A DNA stretch of 64,000 nucleotides from an uncultured Bacteroides sp. Its GTDB lineage: Bacteria; Bacteroidota; Bacteroidia; Bacteroidales; Bacteroidaceae. The notes beneath the pieces were generated by a model, which was given only the letters and a program-made list of their open reading frames with translations, ran no database searches and was not told the DNA's origin. This document shows, piece after piece, positions 1 to 8,329 of the stretch. The position numbers and the translations under genes are program-made. The DNA lies in contig URWA01000015.1 in assembly GCA_900551445.1 (NCBI GenBank), positions 1 to 64,000 of the forward strand, written 5' to 3'. Position 1 is the first letter of the stretch. The number at the start of each line of letters is the position of its first letter.

Positions 1-54
1 GAACCAAGAAAAACAGGACCAGAATCTGTTGTGTTACCATTACACCATAGCCCA
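1..54 (-). tRNA. tRNA-Gln (CUG anticodon), 3' part cut by window start
   Basis: These bases are identical to the 5' three quarters of the complete tRNA-Gln gene at 96-166: acceptor strand, D arm, anticodon arm with CTG, variable region and the start of the T arm. The 3' acceptor strand lies outside the window. It is the downstream copy of a tandem pair transcribed leftward. Confidence 0.9.
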
Positions 55-95
55 ATAACGCTTTGTTCCCTCCGTGGAAACGCGGCAAAATGAAG

Positions 96-166
96 TTGGG
101 CTACTCGGATTCGAACCAAGAAAAACAGGACCAGAATCTGTTGTGTTACCATTACACCATAGCCCA
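96..166 (-). tRNA. tRNA-Gln (CUG anticodon)
   Basis: On the minus strand the acceptor arms TGGGCTA (160-166) and TAGCCCA (97-103) pair fully, with an A discriminator at 96. The D arm is GTGT/ACAC, the T arm has the conserved GGTTCGAATCC, and the anticodon loop is TTCTGGT, giving anticodon CTG. The closing pair of the anticodon stem is an A-C mismatch. The 3' CCA is not encoded. An almost identical copy lies 41 bp downstream at 1-54. Confidence 0.93.
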
Positions 167-205
167 AAATCTAAAGAACGATTGTCATCTTTTTGTTTGA
201 CGGTG

Positions 206-235
206 CAAAGGTACAACATTTTTGGAACATACAAA
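206..235 (-). promoter_or_regulatory. Probable promoter of the tRNA-Gln pair
   Basis: On the minus strand the Bacteroides -7 box TACCTTTG (206-213) is preceded by TTTG (232-235) with an 18-bp spacer. It points at the tRNA genes, about 40 bp before the first one. Confidence 0.6.
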
Positions 236-328
236 GCTTTCGGGCATTTTTTTCTTCTCAAAAACATATTTTTCTTCTTTTTTCAGCTTCTTTCAGGCAA
301 AAATTTTCTGATATACGGAAAAGCAAGT

Positions 329-336
329 ATATTTGC
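329..336 (+). promoter_or_regulatory. Probable -7 box for rsfS-ftsH-cdsA
   Basis: TATATTTG fits the Bacteroides TAnnTTTG consensus and lies 57 bp before the rsfS start. I see no clear -33 TTTG at the usual distance. Confidence 0.45.
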
Positions 337-392
337 CCTACTTATAAATTATATAAAGAACTTTATTTGTAAATATAGGAAGATTCAAAAGA

Positions 393-752
393 ATGAACGA
401 AACAACGAATTTAATAGAAAAAATCACTGAAGGAATCCAAGAGAAAAAAGGAAAGCAGATTGTCATTGTCGATTTAACCGAAATAGAAGATACCATCTGT
501 AAATATTTTGTCATTTGTCAGGGAAACTCACCCAGTCAAGTACTGGCCATCGTTGACTCCATCAAAGAACATGTCAGAAAAGAAACCGGGACTAAGGTAT
601 ATGCCATAGACGGACAAAGAAATGCCCAATGGGTAGCTATGGATTACAGTGACGTCATTGTGCATGTATTTTTACCGGAGGTTCGGAATTTTTACAATCT
701 GGAACATTTGTGGGCGGACGCCAAACTGACTCACATTCCAGATTTAGACTAA
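393..752 (+). CDS. rsfS: Ribosomal silencing factor RsfS
   Basis: The 119-residue protein is a full-length member of the RsfS/Iojap family. In this family the protein binds ribosomal protein uL14 on the large subunit and blocks subunit joining when nutrients are short. The family core is visible: DLTEIEDTICKYFVICQG near residues 27-44, the DGQRNAQWVAMDYSDVIVHV segment near 73-92, and YNLEHLWADA near the C-terminus. It is the first gene of a plus-strand group, 22 bp before ftsH, an arrangement common in Bacteroides. The start was chosen because it gives the normal family length. An overlapping frame upstream (74-430) is not coding. Confidence 0.95.
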   Translation: MNETTNLIEKITEGIQEKKGKQIVIVDLTEIEDTICKYFVICQGNSPSQVLAIVDSIKEHVRKETGTKVYAIDGQRNAQWVAMDYSDVIVHVFLPEVRNFYNLEHLWADAKLTHIPDLD

Positions 753-774
753 TATAATATATAGGTATAGAATT

Positions 775-2820
775 ATGAGCAACAATTCAAACAATAATAA
801 GCCAAAAATCAACGTACCACGTTTCAGCTTGACGTGGCTTTACGTCATTATCGCCATGATTTTTGCTTTTCTTTATTTCTCTGGAGATGAAGGTAGCGCC
901 ACCAAAGAGGTGAACTACACGGAATTTCAGGAAATGGTTACCAAAGGATATGCAGACAAAATCGTGGCATACGATAACAATACAATCGAAATGTATATCA
1001 AACCGGAACACATTGTGGACGTATTCAAGAAAGATGCCAGCAAGGTGGGAAGAAGTCCGGCTATACACGTACAAATTGGTTCCATGGAGGCTTTGGACAA
1101 ATTTCTGGACGAGCAACAGAAAGCTGGAACTTTCACCGGTTCTATACAATATGAAAAGAAAAGTGACTATTTCAGCCTGATTCTTTGGAACGTACTGCCT
1201 TTTGTTGTCCTTATTGCCATCTGGATGTTTGCTATGCGACGGATGGGAGGCGGAGGAGGTGCCGGCGGCTCATCGAACGTATTCAATGTAGGCAGAAGCA
1301 AGGCACAACTTTTTGAAAAAGGTACCAACCGCATCACTTTCAAGGATGTAGCAGGACAGGCTGCCGCCAAACAGGAGGTACAAGAGATTGTGGACTTCTT
1401 GAAACAACCGCAAAAATATACGGAACTGGGAGGTAAAATACCTAAAGGCGCTTTGCTGGTAGGCCCTCCGGGAACCGGTAAGACTTTGTTGGCCAAAGCT
1501 GTAGCCGGAGAAGCTGATGTTCCTTTCTTCTCTATCTCCGGTTCCGACTTTGTGGAAATGTTCGTCGGTGTAGGTGCATCCCGTGTGCGCGACCTGTTCC
1601 GCCAGGCAAAGGAAAAAGCCCCCTGTATCATTTTCATCGATGAAATTGATGCCGTAGGACGGGCCCGTGGCAAAAACCCGAGCATGGGAGGAAACGATGA
1701 ACGCGAAAACACCCTGAACCAGCTGCTGACAGAGATGGACGGATTCGGTTCCAACAGCGGAGTCATCATTCTGGCTGCCACCAACCGTGTAGATATTTTG
1801 GATAAAGCCTTACTGCGTGCCGGACGTTTCGACCGTCAGATTTACGTGGACCTGCCGGACTTGAACGAACGGAAGGAAGTGTTCGGCGTACATTTGAGAC
1901 CGTTGAAACTGGATGACTCTGTAGATGTAGACCTGCTGGCCCGCCAGACTCCGGGATTCAGTGGAGCAGATATTGCAAATGTATGTAACGAAGCCGCCCT
2001 GATTGCTGCCCGTCACCAAAAGAAGAGTGTCGGTAAGGATGATTTTCTGGCTGCAATCGACCGAATTGTGGGCGGTTTGGAGAAGAAGACAAAAGTGATG
2101 ACGGCAGCCGAAAAACGTGCCATTGCCCTGCATGAAGCGGGCCATGCCACTATTTCCTGGTTCCTGGAACATGCCAACCCACTGATTAAGGTCACTATCG
2201 TACCGAGAGGCCGTGCATTGGGAGCAGCCTGGTATCTTCCAGAAGAACGCCAAATCACGACGAAGGAACAGATGCTGGACGAAATGTGTGCCACTTTGGG
2301 TGGACGTGCCGCAGAAGAACTCTTTATCGGTCATATTTCCACCGGTGCCATGAACGACCTGGAACGGGTGACCAAACAGGCTTACGGCATGATTGCTTAC
2401 GCCGGTATGAGCGACAAGCTTCCCAACCTGTGTTATTACAACAGCAACGAAGACTACAGTTTTACCAAACCCTATAGTGAACATACCGCAGAGCTCATTG
2501 ACCAGGAAGTACAAAACATGATCAATGAACAATACACACGGGCCAAGGAACTGTTGAAAGAACACAGTGAAGGACACAACCAGCTGGCCCAACTGTTGAT
2601 AGAACGGGAAGTCATCTTTGCTGAGGATGTGGAACGTATCTTTGGCAAACGTCCGTGGACATCACGTTCGGAAGAAATCATGGCTGCCAACGAACAGGCA
2701 GAAGCGGCCAAACAGCTGGAGAACAAGCAGGAGACTTCTGAACCTGCAGAATCCACAGAAGAAAAGCCGGAAGAAAAGCCTGCGACTGACGAGTCTCAGC
2801 CTGCAGAAGGAGAAAAATAA
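775..2820 (+). CDS. ftsH: ATP-dependent zinc metalloprotease FtsH
   Basis: This 681-residue protein is the membrane-anchored AAA+ protease that degrades misfolded membrane proteins and regulatory proteins. Two membrane segments (about 20-36 and 133-153) flank a periplasmic domain, followed by a glycine-rich linker. The AAA domain carries Walker A GPPGTGKT (230-237), Walker B IIFIDE (285-290) and the second region of homology LLRAGRFDR (346-354). The zinc site HEAGH is at 453-457. The C-terminal 50 residues form an acidic, Glu/Pro-rich tail. It sits between rsfS and cdsA, 33 bp before the latter, so the three are probably cotranscribed. Confidence 0.98.
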   Translation: MSNNSNNNKPKINVPRFSLTWLYVIIAMIFAFLYFSGDEGSATKEVNYTEFQEMVTKGYADKIVAYDNNTIEMYIKPEHIVDVFKKDASKVGRSPAIHVQIGSMEALDKFLDEQQKAGTFTGSIQYEKKSDYFSLILWNVLPFVVLIAIWMFAMRRMGGGGGAGGSSNVFNVGRSKAQLFEKGTNRITFKDVAGQAAAKQEVQEIVDFLKQPQKYTELGGKIPKGALLVGPPGTGKTLLAKAVAGEADVPFFSISGSDFVEMFVGVGASRVRDLFRQAKEKAPCIIFIDEIDAVGRARGKNPSMGGNDERENTLNQLLTEMDGFGSNSGVIILAATNRVDILDKALLRAGRFDRQIYVDLPDLNERKEVFGVHLRPLKLDDSVDVDLLARQTPGFSGADIANVCNEAALIAARHQKKSVGKDDFLAAIDRIVGGLEKKTKVMTAAEKRAIALHEAGHATISWFLEHANPLIKVTIVPRGRALGAAWYLPEERQITTKEQMLDEMCATLGGRAAEELFIGHISTGAMNDLERVTKQAYGMIAYAGMSDKLPNLCYYNSNEDYSFTKPYSEHTAELIDQEVQNMINEQYTRAKELLKEHSEGHNQLAQLLIEREVIFAEDVERIFGKRPWTSRSEEIMAANEQAEAAKQLENKQETSEPAESTEEKPEEKPATDESQPAEGEK

Positions 2821-2853
2821 CCGCCAAGTTGATTGGGAAATACATAAAACACC

Positions 2854-3699
2854 GTGAAAAGCAATTTTATTCAACGCGCCATTACAGGAGTTATTTTTGT
2901 AGGCGTCCTTGTAGGATGTATCCTCGGGGGGCCTATCTCTTTCTCCTTATTGTTCGCACTCATCACCGCATTGACCATCCATGAATTTGGAACCATTGTC
3001 AGCAAACAGCCGGATGTAGAAATCAACAAACCCATCTGCATGCTGGCAGGTGTCTTCTTGTTCTTCGGATTCGCCTATCTGGGTGTGATGCCCGGACAGA
3101 GTGAAATTCTGATACCTTATTTATTCCTCCTCATCTACCTTCTGGTGAGCGAATTGTACTTGAAGAAAAAGAACCCGTTGAACAACTGGGCATACACCAT
3201 GATGAGTCAGGTGTATATCGCATTGTCGTTTGCCATGCTGAACGTACTGGCTTACCACTCCACGGGAGGCATATCACCTTACCAGATACAATATAATCCG
3301 ATATTGCCTTTATCCATCTTTATTTTTACCTGGATAAATGACACGGGAGCCTATTGTACAGGGATGTTGTTTGGAAAGCACCGTCTTTTTGAAAGAATCT
3401 CGCCCAAGAAATCATGGGAAGGCTCCATTGGAGGAGGTGTATTCAGCATCATTGCGGCCATTCTTATGGCACATTTCTTCCCCTTTATGTCGATAGGGGT
3501 ATGGATTGGACTCGCCCTGACCGTTGTGGTATTCGGCACGTGGGGTGACCTGACAGAATCCTTGCTGAAACGCACACTGGGAATAAAAGACTCCGGCAAT
3601 ATTCTTCCGGGGCATGGCGGAATGCTCGACCGGTTTGACAGCACGCTGATGGCAGTACCGGCAGCCGTCGTGTATTTATATGTGATTTCTTTCTTTTAA
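2854..3699 (+). CDS. cdsA: Phosphatidate cytidylyltransferase CdsA
   Basis: The enzyme makes CDP-diacylglycerol from phosphatidate and CTP, the entry point to phosphatidylethanolamine and phosphatidylglycerol synthesis in the inner membrane. The 281-residue protein is strongly hydrophobic with about eight membrane segments. The C-terminal family signature is clear: SPKKSWEGSIGG, then GDLTESLLKR, KDSGNILPGHGGMLDRFDS. The start codon is GTG at 2854. It is the last gene of the rsfS-ftsH group and ends at a strong terminator hairpin shared with the convergent lpxB. Confidence 0.96.
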   Translation: MKSNFIQRAITGVIFVGVLVGCILGGPISFSLLFALITALTIHEFGTIVSKQPDVEINKPICMLAGVFLFFGFAYLGVMPGQSEILIPYLFLLIYLLVSELYLKKKNPLNNWAYTMMSQVYIALSFAMLNVLAYHSTGGISPYQIQYNPILPLSIFIFTWINDTGAYCTGMLFGKHRLFERISPKKSWEGSIGGGVFSIIAAILMAHFFPFMSIGVWIGLALTVVVFGTWGDLTESLLKRTLGIKDSGNILPGHGGMLDRFDSTLMAVPAAVVYLYVISFF

Positions 3700-3709
3700 A
3701 TTCAAGAAA

Positions 3710-3747
3710 CAGGTCCTCAAAACTAAATTGAGGACCTGTGATATTTT
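3710..3747 (+). terminator. Terminator after cdsA, overlapping the lpxB 3' end
   Basis: An 11-bp perfect stem (CAGGTCCTCAA at 3710-3720 and its complement at 3728-3738) with a 7-base loop is followed by a T-rich run (3742-3747). The lpxB stop codon (3723-3725) lies in the loop, so the hairpin is also part of the last lpxB codons. Confidence 0.8.
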
Positions 3748-4874
3748 TTCCGCAACAGTTCGACCATTTGAGAGGCTGCCCTATCAGAAGCTCCTGCCTC
3801 ACCCAAAATACCTATCAGTACTTCGTAATCCTCCTGCATCGTTTCCCGGCCGTCTCCTCCCGGAACAATCCGAGCAAGTTCCGCTTTTACGTTTTCCACC
3901 GTCATCCCGTCGGCCACAAGTTCTGTCACGACTTCACGCCCTGCAATCAGATTCACCAACGAAATATATTTCACCTTCAATATGTGTCGCCGCAAAAATG
4001 AAACCAGTTTTCCGGCAGCGGTATAATAGCATACGACCTGAGGCACACGGAACAAGGCCGTTTCCAGCGTAGCCGTCCCACTTGTCACCAAGGCTGCCGT
4101 AGCATGAGAAAGCAAATCATAGGTCTGCCCGAATACAATTTCCACATTCCCTCCCATGTAAGTCCGGTAAAACTCAGGAGCAATGCCCGGAGCCCCCGCA
4201 ATCACAAACTGATATTCCGGGAATGTACGGGAAGCCTCTATCATCCGTGAAAGGTTATCCTTTATCTCCTGCTTCCGACTACCTGCCAACAAGGCTATAA
4301 TCGGTTTACTGCCCAAGTTATTGCGTGCCGTGAAATGAGAAAAATCTTCTGTATAAGTCTGTTGAAAACGGTCAACCGCATCCACACATGGATTTCCCAC
4401 ATAATGAATCGGATAAGCATGTTTTCGGAAAAAGTCGACCTCAAAAGGAAGGATGGAGAACAATTCGTCCACATCACGCTTGATATTTTTAATACGGTAT
4501 TCCTTCCAGGCCCAGATTTTGGGAGAAATGTAATAAAATATCGGAATACGGGTATGCGCCTTGATATACTCGGCAATTTTCAGATTGAATCCCGGATAAT
4601 CCACCAAAATCAATACATCCGGTTGCCAGCGGACAATATCTTCCTTACAATAATCCATATTCCGGAAAATAGTCCGCAAATGAAGCAAAACAGGAATGAA
4701 GCCCATATAGGCCATATCTTTATAATGCTTCACCAAAGCGCCTCCCACTCCGGCCATCAAATCACCTCCGAAAAAGCGGAAGTCCGCCTCCGGATCGTGC
4801 TGCTGCAAGGCTTTCATCAGATTGGAGGCATGCAAGTCGCCCGACGCTTCTCCAACAATCAAATAGTATTTCAT
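3723..4874 (-). CDS. lpxB: Lipid-A-disaccharide synthase LpxB
   Basis: The enzyme joins UDP-2,3-diacylglucosamine and lipid X to form the lipid A disaccharide, a GT19 glycosyltransferase acting at the inner membrane. The 383-residue length is normal. Family landmarks include YYLIVGEASGDLHASNL at the N-terminus, DYPGFNLKIAEYIK and YYISPKIWAWKEYRIKNI in the middle, ALLAGSRKQEI, and TSGTATLETAL near the C-terminus. Its start overlaps the surE stop by 4 bases (ATGA-type overlap), so surE-lpxB are translationally coupled. It converges on cdsA. Confidence 0.97.
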   Translation of the reverse strand: MKYYLIVGEASGDLHASNLMKALQQHDPEADFRFFGGDLMAGVGGALVKHYKDMAYMGFIPVLLHLRTIFRNMDYCKEDIVRWQPDVLILVDYPGFNLKIAEYIKAHTRIPIFYYISPKIWAWKEYRIKNIKRDVDELFSILPFEVDFFRKHAYPIHYVGNPCVDAVDRFQQTYTEDFSHFTARNNLGSKPIIALLAGSRKQEIKDNLSRMIEASRTFPEYQFVIAGAPGIAPEFYRTYMGGNVEIVFGQTYDLLSHATAALVTSGTATLETALFRVPQVVCYYTAAGKLVSFLRRHILKVKYISLVNLIAGREVVTELVADGMTVENVKAELARIVPGGDGRETMQEDYEVLIGILGEAGASDRAASQMVELLRKKYHRSSI

Positions 4875-5641
4875 AACTGAAGATTCCAGTGATTCAATTC
4901 TTCTTTCAACGCGTATGCCGTCACGTCAATCTGCGTGGGGGTAATGGCCACATAATCATGATCAAGCGCCCAATGGTCCGTATCTTCCGCATCCGGCTCA
5001 TTGTTCTTGTAAGAACCTGTCAACCAGTAATAATAACCACCTCTTGGATGAACTGCTTTCACAAACTCGTTGGTCCATACCCCATCCGTCTGCCGGCAGA
5101 TGCGTACCCCTTTCAACTCTTTCACATTCGGGAAATTCACATTCAAGCAACAACCGGCAGGTAACCCATGCGCCAGCACTTCTTCCACAATCCGTTGTAT
5201 GTAAGGGAAGGTAGGTGTGAAATCTGCTTCCGGATCGTGATTGCAGAGCGAAAAGCCGACAGAGGGGATTCCTTTCAAACAACCTTCAATCACAACTCCC
5301 ATGGTTCCTGAATAATGCACATTCACCGAAGAATTATCCCCGTGATTGATTCCCCCAATCACCATATCGGGCACCCGAGGAACCAACTCATGCAAAGCCA
5401 ACTTCACACAATCTACCGGTGTGCCTGTGCAGCTATATAAAGTAAATCCCGGCTCAGAAATCAATTGCGTGCAACGAAGAGGATGTTCTGAAGTAATGGA
5501 ACCGGAAGCTCCCGAACGAGGACCCGAGGGAGCAACTACCATCAAATCGGCCATAGGACGCAATACTTTAATCAACTCCTGAATTCCTTTCGCAGCATAG
5601 CCGTCGTCGTTCGACAACAGCAGAAATGGTTTCTCTTTCAT
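4871..5641 (-). CDS. surE: 5'/3'-nucleotidase SurE
   Basis: SurE is a metal-dependent phosphatase acting on nucleoside monophosphates, linked to survival in stationary phase. The protein begins MKEKPFLLLSNDDGYAAKGI. The Asp-Asp pair of LLSNDDG, SGASGSIT, and GTPVDCVKLAL with NHGDNSSVNVHYSGTMG give the family's metal and substrate site. The reading frame stays open 48 codons upstream, but this extension overlaps the parA promoter region and has no family similarity. I chose the second of two adjacent ATG codons (5641 rather than 5644), giving 256 residues, the usual length. It is the first gene of the surE-lpxB pair. Confidence 0.95.
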   Translation of the reverse strand: MKEKPFLLLSNDDGYAAKGIQELIKVLRPMADLMVVAPSGPRSGASGSITSEHPLRCTQLISEPGFTLYSCTGTPVDCVKLALHELVPRVPDMVIGGINHGDNSSVNVHYSGTMGVVIEGCLKGIPSVGFSLCNHDPEADFTPTFPYIQRIVEEVLAHGLPAGCCLNVNFPNVKELKGVRICRQTDGVWTNEFVKAVHPRGGYYYWLTGSYKNNEPDAEDTDHWALDHDYVAITPTQIDVTAYALKEELNHWNLQL

Positions 5642-5729
5642 CATATTATCATTCAATCTTTTTATGAGTGTAAAGTTACAACAAATCTTAATCTTACCAA
5701 ACCGGGTCACGCAATTAAGTAAAAATATA

Positions 5730-5737
5730 TATCTTTG
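5730..5737 (+). promoter_or_regulatory. Probable -7 box for parA-parB
   Basis: TATCTTTG matches the Bacteroides -7 consensus. It would start a transcript about 5745 with a leader of roughly 110 bases before the parA ATG at 5857. No good -33 TTTG is visible. Confidence 0.5.
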
Positions 5738-5856
5738 CCCGCGTGAAGTTATTAACAGATGAGGTGACTTTTCAACACTTTCCAAAAAGTCATGGAATTT
5801 TAATTGACACTGTCACCAATTATTCGTTACTTCGCAATCAGAATAAACTGATTAAT

Positions 5857-6624
5857 ATGGGAAAAATTATTGCTTTAGCCAATCAAAAAGGAGGAGTAGG
5901 TAAAACTACCACTACAATTAACTTGGCTGCATCTTTAGCTACTCTCGAGAAGAAAGTACTAGTGATTGACGCTGACCCTCAGGCAAATGCCTCATCTGGT
6001 CTAGGCGTGGACTTGAAAGACATCGACTGTTCAATCTACGAATGTTTAATCAATCAGGCAGACATCCGGGAAGCTATTTACACCACCGATATTGACGGAT
6101 TAGACATCATACCTTCTCACATTGACCTGGTAGGTGCGGAAATTGAAATGCTCAACCTGGAGAACCGTGAGAAAATCATGCGACACGCACTGGAACCGAT
6201 GAAAAACGAATACGACTACATATTGATAGACTGTTCGCCTTCGCTTGGACTGATTACCATCAACGCATTGACCGCTGCCGACTCGGTAATCATTCCGGTA
6301 CAATGTGAATATTTTGCGTTGGAAGGTATCAGCAAACTGTTGAACACCATCAAGATTATCAAGACAAAACTGAATCCTTCACTGGAAATCGAAGGATTTT
6401 TACTGACCATGTTTGACTCACGCCTGCGTCTGGCCAACCAGATTTATGACGAAGTGAAACGGCATTTTCAGGAACTGGTGTTCAAAACCATCATCCAGCG
6501 TAATGTCAAACTGAGTGAAGCTCCCAGCCACGGCATTCCAGCGATTCTCTACGATGCTGAATCCACCGGAGCAAAGAACCATTTGGCCCTGGCCAATGAA
6601 ATTATAACACGAAATAGCAAATAA
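5857..6624 (+). CDS. parA: Chromosome-partitioning ATPase ParA (Soj)
   Basis: ParA is the nucleoid-binding Walker ATPase that moves ParB-parS complexes. The true start is the ATG before GKIIALANQKGGVGKTTT, giving 255 residues. The frame is open further upstream (to 5743), but that stretch lies across the predicted promoter. The deviant Walker A (KGGVGKTT, residues 11-18), the DADPQANA motif and DYILIDCSPSLG (Walker B region) are all present. It lies 4 bp before parB, so the two form an operon. The pair is of the chromosomal type rather than a plasmid type, judged by housekeeping neighbours. Confidence 0.96.
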   Translation: MGKIIALANQKGGVGKTTTTINLAASLATLEKKVLVIDADPQANASSGLGVDLKDIDCSIYECLINQADIREAIYTTDIDGLDIIPSHIDLVGAEIEMLNLENREKIMRHALEPMKNEYDYILIDCSPSLGLITINALTAADSVIIPVQCEYFALEGISKLLNTIKIIKTKLNPSLEIEGFLLTMFDSRLRLANQIYDEVKRHFQELVFKTIIQRNVKLSEAPSHGIPAILYDAESTGAKNHLALANEIITRNSK

Positions 6625-6628
6625 GCGT

Positions 6629-7525
6629 ATGGCAGTACAGAAAAAATTTGCATTAGGACGAGGACTTGATGCCTTGATATCCAATGAGGAGGTAAAAACT
6701 TCCGGCTCTTCTTCTATCAATGAAATAGAATTGAGCAAGATATCGGTCAATCCCAACCAACCTCGTCGTGAATTTGATCCTATCGCTCTGCAGGAACTGG
6801 CCGACTCCATTGCGGAAATCGGTATCATACAGCCTATTACCTTACGACAGATAAGCGAGGATTCCTATCAGATTATTGCAGGAGAAAGACGTTACAGAGC
6901 CTCCATACTGGCTGGACTGAAAACCATACCGGCTTATATCCGCACGGCCGATGACGAGAATGTCATGGAAATGGCATTGATAGAAAACATCCAGCGTGAG
7001 GACTTGAATTCACTCGAAATCGCACTGGCCTACCAGCACCTGATCGAGCAATACGAACTGACTCAAGAACGGCTTAGCGAACGGGTAGGCAAAAAACGTA
7101 CCACAATCGCCAATTACTTGCGGTTGCTGAAACTGCCGGCCCCCATTCAGATGGCTTTGAAGAATAAGGAAATCGATATGGGACATGCACGTGCGTTATT
7201 GACTTTAGATGACCCCAAAACGCAGATACGTATTTTCAATGAAACCGTAAGCCAAGGTTACTCGGTACGCAAAGTCGAAGAAATTGTAAAAGCACTGGCC
7301 AGTGGCGAAAGCGTGAAAAGTGGAGGAAAAACCATTGCCCCCAAAGGCGCGCAATTATCGGAAGAATACTCCATACTACAAAACCACCTGTGCAGTTTCT
7401 TCGGAACCAAAGTTCAGCTATCTTGCAGCAATAAAGGAAAAGGAAAAATCAGTATTCCTTTTAACAGTGAGGCAGACTTGGAAAGAATTATGGAGATTTT
7501 AGACTCTTTGAAAAAAACAGAATAA
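6629..7525 (+). CDS. parB: Chromosome-partitioning protein ParB
   Basis: This 298-residue protein is a complete ParB: an N-terminal basic segment (KKFALGRGLDALISNEE) typical for ParA interaction, the CTP-binding domain with NPNQPRREFD and GERRYRAS, the helix-turn-helix region around ERLSERVGKKRTTIANYLRL, and a C-terminal dimerization domain. It binds parS and acts as a CTP-dependent sliding clamp that loads SMC. I did not find an obvious parS site in the window. The next gene starts 14 bp downstream. Confidence 0.96.
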   Translation: MAVQKKFALGRGLDALISNEEVKTSGSSSINEIELSKISVNPNQPRREFDPIALQELADSIAEIGIIQPITLRQISEDSYQIIAGERRYRASILAGLKTIPAYIRTADDENVMEMALIENIQREDLNSLEIALAYQHLIEQYELTQERLSERVGKKRTTIANYLRLLKLPAPIQMALKNKEIDMGHARALLTLDDPKTQIRIFNETVSQGYSVRKVEEIVKALASGESVKSGGKTIAPKGAQLSEEYSILQNHLCSFFGTKVQLSCSNKGKGKISIPFNSEADLERIMEILDSLKKTE

Positions 7526-7539
7526 ACAGAAACAATCTT

Positions 7540-8325
7540 TTGAGAGCACATACATTTACATATTTAGTATTGTTGATCTTGTTATTCTGCACCCCTTACT
7601 GGGGGAGCACGGAAGTGTATGCCCAACGTGCCAAAAAACACCGGGAAGGCGTACTCACGGCCGATTCTATCCGTGTAAAGAATCAGGCGGACAGCCTGGC
7701 ATTGGCTGATACGACAGATTTACAACGACAAATTGCTTTGAAGAATCTGGAAGCACCACTGGATACGGCTGCCTTGGCAAAACAAAATGACTCTTTGCAA
7801 CATACCCTGCCTCCCGCAAAGGAGAAAAAACGCTGGATACCCAATTCTAGCCGAACTGTATGGCTGGGACTGGTCATCCCGGGAGCCGGACAAATCTATA
7901 ACCGGAAATACTGGAAGTTACCCATCATTTATGGAGGTTTCGTAGGCTGTGCCTACGCCCTTACATGGAACAGCCAGATGTACAAGGACTATTCGCAGGC
8001 CTACCAGGACATCATGAGCAACAATCCGAACAATAAAAGTTACGAGAACTTCCTTTCTCCTGGAACCAACGTAAACGACCGACTTGAATATTGGCAAGAA
8101 CGGTTTCGTTTACGTAAAGACCAATATCGTCGCCAACGCGACTTGAGTATATTTGCATTTATTGGTGTATATTTATTATCGGTGATTGACGCCTATGTCG
8201 ATGCCGAGCTTTCTGATTTTGACATCAGCAAAGACCTCAGCATGAAATGGGAACCCACCATCTTTAACGATGCATTCCGCAACCGTCCGCAAGGAGTCGG
8301 CTTGCAATGCTGTATTAAATTTTAA
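7540..8325 (+). CDS. DUF5683 domain membrane protein
   Basis: The 261-residue protein starts with TTG at 7540 and has an N-terminal hydrophobic segment followed by YAQ, a probable signal peptide. A polar stretch of about 80 residues follows. Then comes the DUF5683 core, WLGLVIPGAGQIYNRKYWKL, with hydrophobic stretches near residues 125-145 and 205-222 and an aspartate-rich DAYVDAELSDFDISKDLS. The function is unknown. Its position between parB and the lytic transglycosylase is conserved in Bacteroides as far as I remember, which suggests a cell-envelope role. It is probably in the parAB operon. Confidence 0.85.
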   Translation: MRAHTFTYLVLLILLFCTPYWGSTEVYAQRAKKHREGVLTADSIRVKNQADSLALADTTDLQRQIALKNLEAPLDTAALAKQNDSLQHTLPPAKEKKRWIPNSSRTVWLGLVIPGAGQIYNRKYWKLPIIYGGFVGCAYALTWNSQMYKDYSQAYQDIMSNNPNNKSYENFLSPGTNVNDRLEYWQERFRLRKDQYRRQRDLSIFAFIGVYLLSVIDAYVDAELSDFDISKDLSMKWEPTIFNDAFRNRPQGVGLQCCIKF

Positions 8326-8329
8326 GCAA

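Noticed and set aside
5644..5785. N-terminal extension of surE overlapping the parA extension on the other strand
   Set aside because: The extra residues have no family similarity, and the region holds the parA -7 box. Both genes have better internal starts.
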